Source: CAYRZL01 sp964428795
GTDB lineage: Bacteria; Bacillota; Clostridia; Lachnospirales; Lachnospiraceae
Assembly: GCA_964428795.1 (NCBI GenBank)
Contig: CAYRZL010000081.1
Span: forward strand, 1-10,808
DNA length: 10,808 nt
Direction of reading: 5' to 3'
Part shown: positions 7,912-10,808 of the stretch, one piece after another
How the letters are laid out: the number at the start of each line of letters is the position of its first letter
Position numbering within the stretch: position 1 is the first letter of the stretch
Program-made: the position numbers and the translations under genes
The notes under the pieces: generated by a model
The model's input: only the letters and a program-made list of their open reading frames with translations
What the model was told of the DNA's origin: nothing
The model's database searches: none

Positions 7912-10035
7912 ATGAAAAAACAGATAGGATACATTGTCCACGATGATGCGACGACGAACCAGACTATGGTTGAATGTCAGAGTCTGGCTGGTTTCTTTAA
8001 TAGGAACAGCATCAGTAATTCTAGTAAGTTAAAGAGTGACACACAGAGCATTATTATTGAAGGCTCATCTAACCATTCATACTTGTTCATGGACTACAAT
8101 TTTTCAGAATGCATAACACCACAGGCGAGAGCACTGAGATTGAAACAAAAACTTACTGAGCGTATGCCGGTTTACGGAGTGAAGGCGCAAGTTCCGGAGA
8201 GTAAGAGAGGATCCAATTACGGAGAATTGTTATTCTGCGAAGAAAATGATATGTTAGGCGACGGTTTCATTAATAATGTTTTTGGCGGTCGTTATATTAC
8301 TGGTGAAGAAAGTGTAAAGCTGACGGATACTCAACTGAAAGAAATGATTGAGAAGACACCGAAGGTACAGGATTGCAGGATTAGTGATATTATAGGCGTT
8401 TGTAGTGTTCTAGAGCAACTTTGTAATACATTGGAGAAAAATCCAGAAGCACGATTTATAATATTGATGGATGATGCAGATAATTGTTCTATGGATTTGC
8501 TATGTCAATTGTATATGATGCTGCCACAGAAAATTCGTCTACAGGTTGGTTTTGAGACAAACATTCTGAAATCGGATATGGATGTTGTTGTTAAGAAAGG
8601 CTGGCCCTTACATCTTTTTACAGCTGAAAAAAGCACTTTTACAGAACTTGAGAGTGATAGATTTCAAATAGTTACCTGTGATTATGAACTGTGCAAGTCT
8701 CAGGGAATGCTTAATAAATCAGAACGTTTATTGAAACTAATAGAACTTGCAGAAAATGTTTCTTCAGAATGGATGACTTATTTAAGTTATATAGAAAGAA
8801 AGGTGCTTGAGCAGAAAAATGTAACAGCATCATCTTTTGCTTACTATTTTGAAATAGTTGAAGCAGTTCTTAATCCCTCAATGTATTGGTGGAGTAATGA
8901 GAATATTGAAAACCTGGAAGAATTAAAAGAAGCTTTTGATGATCAGCAGGAGCTTATGAATAATTCACAGATACGTATGCGCTCAAAAGAAGCTTTTGTT
9001 TCTGAGGTAATGCAAAAAAAATATTTCGGTGATGAACTTGTTGCAAAGGCTAGTGCCGAAGAAAAAGTGAGCAATGAGAGTGTGCTCCAATTCCTTGGTG
9101 AACATTTAGGCTTGTCTTCTGTTATAGCTGCTGTATCTGCATTGGCTGATAATATGCGTCATGATAAAAATGAAGCAGTTGAAAGCTTGCGTCAGGAGGA
9201 TGCATTAAGATTGCAATCTGAACTTGAAAAAGCAGAAAGCAAACGCAGAAGTGAAATGGATGAAGCGGATGCAAAGCTTAAAGCAGAACTTGAAAAAGCG
9301 GAATCCAGGAGAAAAGAAGAATCAGATAGGGCATTAGAAAAACTACAGGCTACAGAGGCAAATTATTCGAAGGAAATTCAGAAACGAGATGATAGAATTG
9401 CTGGTTTACAACAGACAGAGGCAACAAACCGTAGTCAAATTGCTTCTTTGCAGCAAGATATCACTAATTTACGGAACAAACACTCAAAAGATACCGCATC
9501 GAAAGATGCTGAAATTAGACGGAAAGAAACCGAGGTTAGGGAAAAGCAAGGAATTATCCGTGAATTGGAGACCAAGCTGGGAGAGGCAGATTATGATCTT
9601 CAGTTGAAATACAAAAGACAGAAGACAGTGGCTACAGTTTTTTCTGTAATTTTCGGACTTGTGGCAGTAGCTGGAATTACGGTCGGATTTTTCGTTAATC
9701 CCCTGGCTCAAAAGCAGCAGCGAGAAATGCAGGCACAGTATGAATCTGAAAAAGCCTTAGCAGAATCCGAGAAAGTTGTCGTAGAGTCGGAAAATGCAAT
9801 CATAGAATCCGAAAAAGCAGTAGTTGAAGCAGAGAGAGACGCATTACAGGCTGAGATTGATGCGAGAGAAACAGAGCCTGAAATTTCAAGTGGGGAAATT
9901 GCAGATGAAGGGGAATTGGATGAGACGCAGATGCCTGTTTCGGATGATCAGGAAGCTGGTAATTCGTTTGTAAAGAAAGATGAAAATGAAGCTTATGATG
10001 CTGTGTATGATGGAACGGACTATGTGTTGTACTAA
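7912..10035 (+). CDS. Membrane-anchored coiled-coil protein with GAP1-like N-terminal region, 707 aa
   Basis: Probable membrane partner of the GTPase encoded just upstream. Residues 1-~270 are globular. The stretch from YGELLFCEENDMLGDGF (103-119) to LPQKIRLQVGFETNI (204-218), including a RFIILMDD strand (181-188), resembles the layout of GTPase-associated GAP1-type proteins, where an LP...R...F.T motif is common. I hold this assignment loosely. Residues ~270-415 are helical. Residues ~417-570 form a long, highly charged coiled coil. One membrane helix follows, TVATVFSVIFGLVAVAGITV (572-591), extending to ~595. It is preceded by KYKRQK, so by the positive-inside rule the N-terminal part is cytoplasmic and the last ~110 residues face outward. 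That tail has five heptads (612-646), an acidic stretch and a tyrosine-rich end (YDAVYDGTDYVLY). The start is ATG 7912, with AAAGGAG at 7898-7904, spacing 7. It is the last gene of the block. Confidence 0.85.
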   Translation: MKKQIGYIVHDDATTNQTMVECQSLAGFFNRNSISNSSKLKSDTQSIIIEGSSNHSYLFMDYNFSECITPQARALRLKQKLTERMPVYGVKAQVPESKRGSNYGELLFCEENDMLGDGFINNVFGGRYITGEESVKLTDTQLKEMIEKTPKVQDCRISDIIGVCSVLEQLCNTLEKNPEARFIILMDDADNCSMDLLCQLYMMLPQKIRLQVGFETNILKSDMDVVVKKGWPLHLFTAEKSTFTELESDRFQIVTCDYELCKSQGMLNKSERLLKLIELAENVSSEWMTYLSYIERKVLEQKNVTASSFAYYFEIVEAVLNPSMYWWSNENIENLEELKEAFDDQQELMNNSQIRMRSKEAFVSEVMQKKYFGDELVAKASAEEKVSNESVLQFLGEHLGLSSVIAAVSALADNMRHDKNEAVESLRQEDALRLQSELEKAESKRRSEMDEADAKLKAELEKAESRRKEESDRALEKLQATEANYSKEIQKRDDRIAGLQQTEATNRSQIASLQQDITNLRNKHSKDTASKDAEIRRKETEVREKQGIIRELETKLGEADYDLQLKYKRQKTVATVFSVIFGLVAVAGITVGFFVNPLAQKQQREMQAQYESEKALAESEKVVVESENAIIESEKAVVEAERDALQAEIDARETEPEISSGEIADEGELDETQMPVSDDQEAGNSFVKKDENEAYDAVYDGTDYVLY
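9220..9299 (+). repeat. Repeated coiled-coil unit within the last gene
   Basis: GAACTTGAAAAAGC occurs at 9220-9233 and again at 9286-9299, 66 bases (22 codons) apart. It encodes ELEKAES at residues 437-443 and 459-465. The flanking codons are also similar (KRR / RRK), suggesting an internal duplication that lengthened the coiled coil. Confidence 0.65.
9745..9849 (+). repeat. Five tandem 21-base (heptad) repeats in the last gene
   Basis: Residues 612-646 read as SEKALAE, SEKVVVE, SENAIIE, SEKAVVE and AERDALQ, five consecutive seven-residue units. The DNA units are clearly related (TCYGARAAWG-like starts) but diverged. They lie after the membrane helix, in the predicted external tail, and should form a short coiled-coil stalk. 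Confidence 0.75.
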
Positions 10036-10037
10036 AT

Positions 10038-10059
10038 AGGCTCTCGGAATTATGAGCCT
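10038..10059 (+). other. Short hairpin just after the operon's last stop codon
   Basis: AGGCTC (10038-10043) pairs perfectly with GAGCCT (10054-10059) around a 10-base loop, starting two bases after the TAA. There is no T-run, so it is at best part of a weak or factor-assisted terminator, or a protector of the mRNA 3' end. Confidence 0.35.
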
Positions 10060-10060
10060 G

Positions 10061-10082
10061 CCGACCAAGATCCACCGGTCGG
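10061..10082 (+). other. Second short hairpin downstream of the operon
   Basis: CCGACC (10061-10066) pairs perfectly with GGTCGG (10077-10082), one base after the first hairpin. It is GC-rich but again lacks a T-run. Together the two hairpins may mark the operon's transcript end. The rest of the gap to 10140 shows nothing I can name. Confidence 0.35.
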
Positions 10083-10144
10083 ATGAACCTTGATAAGTAG
10101 ATATTATCCAGAATGGAACAGATGTAATAAATTTTGAGAAAAAA

Positions 10145-10808
10145 GGGCGCAGTTAATAGACCCCGCAGTTGACATGGTTTATAATGGTATTGCTTATGGA
10201 TTAAGCAGCCTGCTCAAGGAGATTTCTCAGGGAAGTCTTTGGCAGGTTCCACGCATCAAGGTGCTGACACATCATGATGCAGAACAGGCGGCAGTACCAC
10301 ATCTTGGATGAACGGTATCTGCCGTCTTCCAGTTTATAGTCCAGCTTCACGCGCTTATTACAGCGTTCCGCAGATGTCCTTGCGTTATAGGCCAATTTCC
10401 ATTCTTTACTGCTCCTTGGCGGGTCATTAAAAAGCCTGGGGTTATCAGCCATGACAAGGTGTACTGTCCTGCCGTATTTCGCATCGGAACATGGATTTTC
10501 ACAGGTACAGTGGGGGCTTCCTCCGGCAAAGCTGATTTTAGGACATTTGAATTTTGTTCTGCCCTTCATGGATTCCGTGCCGTCCCTGCGCATGGCATGC
10601 CCTTCGCGGCATACAGGGACACCGTCATCGTTGATAGTGAAATCGTCCTTGTAGACTGGTGGTCTGCCCCCTTTGTCGTTAAGGTCGATGAAAGGCGTAA
10701 TGCCGTTATCGCGGCAGTATTTGTAATAAGCCATGGCATCATGGGCGGAATCGAGCAGGAGTTTGTCAACGTTTGCCTGTGGCAGGAACTGCTTCATGGA
10801 GTACCAGT
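10145..10808 (-). mobile_element. Insertion sequence, 3' part (runs off the window)
   Basis: The element is recognised by its transposase, read on the minus strand from the window edge. The left limit is estimated. The composition changes around 10145, where a GC-rich stretch begins (GGGCGCAGTT at 10145-10154, with GCAGTT again at 10165-10170). This would suit the element's terminal region. The other terminus and any target duplication lie outside the window, so the exact border cannot be proved here. The element sits beyond the operon's last gene and does not disrupt it. Confidence 0.6.
10201..10808 (-). CDS. DDE transposase, C-terminal part (5' end outside window)
   Basis: The frame stays open to the window edge (WYS precedes the first internal Met at 10797), so the true start lies outside and about 200 C-terminal residues are seen. 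LLLDSAHDA (DNA ~10764-10738) matches the second catalytic Asp segment of RNase-H-fold DDE transposases. RTSAERCNKRVKLDYKLEDG (~10380-10318) carries the catalytic Glu. The first Asp should lie off the window. A cysteine-rich insert with a C...C...CTC...C pattern (~10611-10489) separates the two, as in several IS1182/IS4-type transposases. I cannot choose the IS family with confidence. The stop is TAA at 10203-10201. It is richer in GC and in C-ending codons than the operon, consistent with independent origin by transfer. Nothing in the visible part is frameshifted, so the element may be intact. Confidence 0.8.
   Translation of the reverse strand, partial: WYSMKQFLPQANVDKLLLDSAHDAMAYYKYCRDNGITPFIDLNDKGGRPPVYKDDFTINDDGVPVCREGHAMRRDGTESMKGRTKFKCPKISFAGGSPHCTCENPCSDAKYGRTVHLVMADNPRLFNDPPRSSKEWKLAYNARTSAERCNKRVKLDYKLEDGRYRSSKMWYCRLFCIMMCQHLDAWNLPKTSLRNLLEQAA

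Noticed and set aside
9389..9711. Small open frames overlapping the coiled-coil region on both strands
   Set aside because: They lie inside a clearly coding, heptad-patterned frame, lack ribosome binding sites and give unnatural sequences.
10145..10170. Minus-strand terminator for the transposase (GC-rich stretch followed by six T's)
   Set aside because: I could pair only three bases at a time around the T-run, so no stable hairpin is supported.
10169..10185. TTGACA followed by TATAAT on the plus strand near the insertion-sequence end
   Set aside because: Both boxes match consensus but only 5 bases separate them, far from the ~17 needed, and no plus-strand gene follows.
10347..10769. Other open frames within the transposase region
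   Set aside because: The minus-strand frame with the DDE-type segments explains the region; the others are by-products of its GC-richer codons.
1..10808. CRISPR array, tRNA or rRNA genes
   Set aside because: No spaced direct repeats of CRISPR type, cloverleaf or rRNA-like stretch was seen; nearly all sequence is protein-coding.

Overview
The window looks like a chromosomal accessory region from a low-to-moderate-GC Firmicute. A gut clostridium of the Lachnospiraceae type is my best guess. I infer this from the purine-rich Shine-Dalgarno sites (GGAGG, AAAGGAG, AGGTGA), the AT-leaning codon use and the style of transposase at the right end. Nothing in the window fixes the species.

Positions 1-10035 carry one plus-strand gene cluster. 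It holds the last codons of an upstream gene, a very large tubulin/FtsZ-superfamily protein (79-3834), a hairpin that looks like a terminator, and then a tightly packed four-gene block. That block contains an unrecognised helical protein (3965-5461), a small unrecognised protein (5474-6037), a zinc-ribbon TRAFAC-type GTPase (6055-7896), and a membrane-anchored coiled-coil protein whose N-terminal half resembles GTPase-associated (GAP1-like) proteins (7912-10035). Gaps inside the block are 12-17 bases, and each gene has its own good ribosome binding site, so the four are probably co-transcribed.

The combination is a predicted GTP-binding cytoskeletal protein, a separate regulatory GTPase and a single-pass membrane protein with a long cytoplasmic coiled coil. 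It matches the general plan of the predicted tubulin-like/GTPase membrane-remodelling or conflict (defence) modules described from comparative genomics. Those reported modules also include von Willebrand A and OmpA-type partners, which are not visible here. Instead, two proteins I cannot assign occupy the middle of the operon. This cluster is the candidate for an undescribed system. A working picture, which is inference only, is that the GTPase and the anchor recruit or gate a tubulin-like assembly at the membrane.

Positions 10036-10200 hold two short hairpins and the probable edge of an insertion sequence. From 10201 to the window end, on the minus strand, is the C-terminal part of a DDE transposase that runs off the window. 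The insertion sequence lies immediately downstream of the operon and does not interrupt it.
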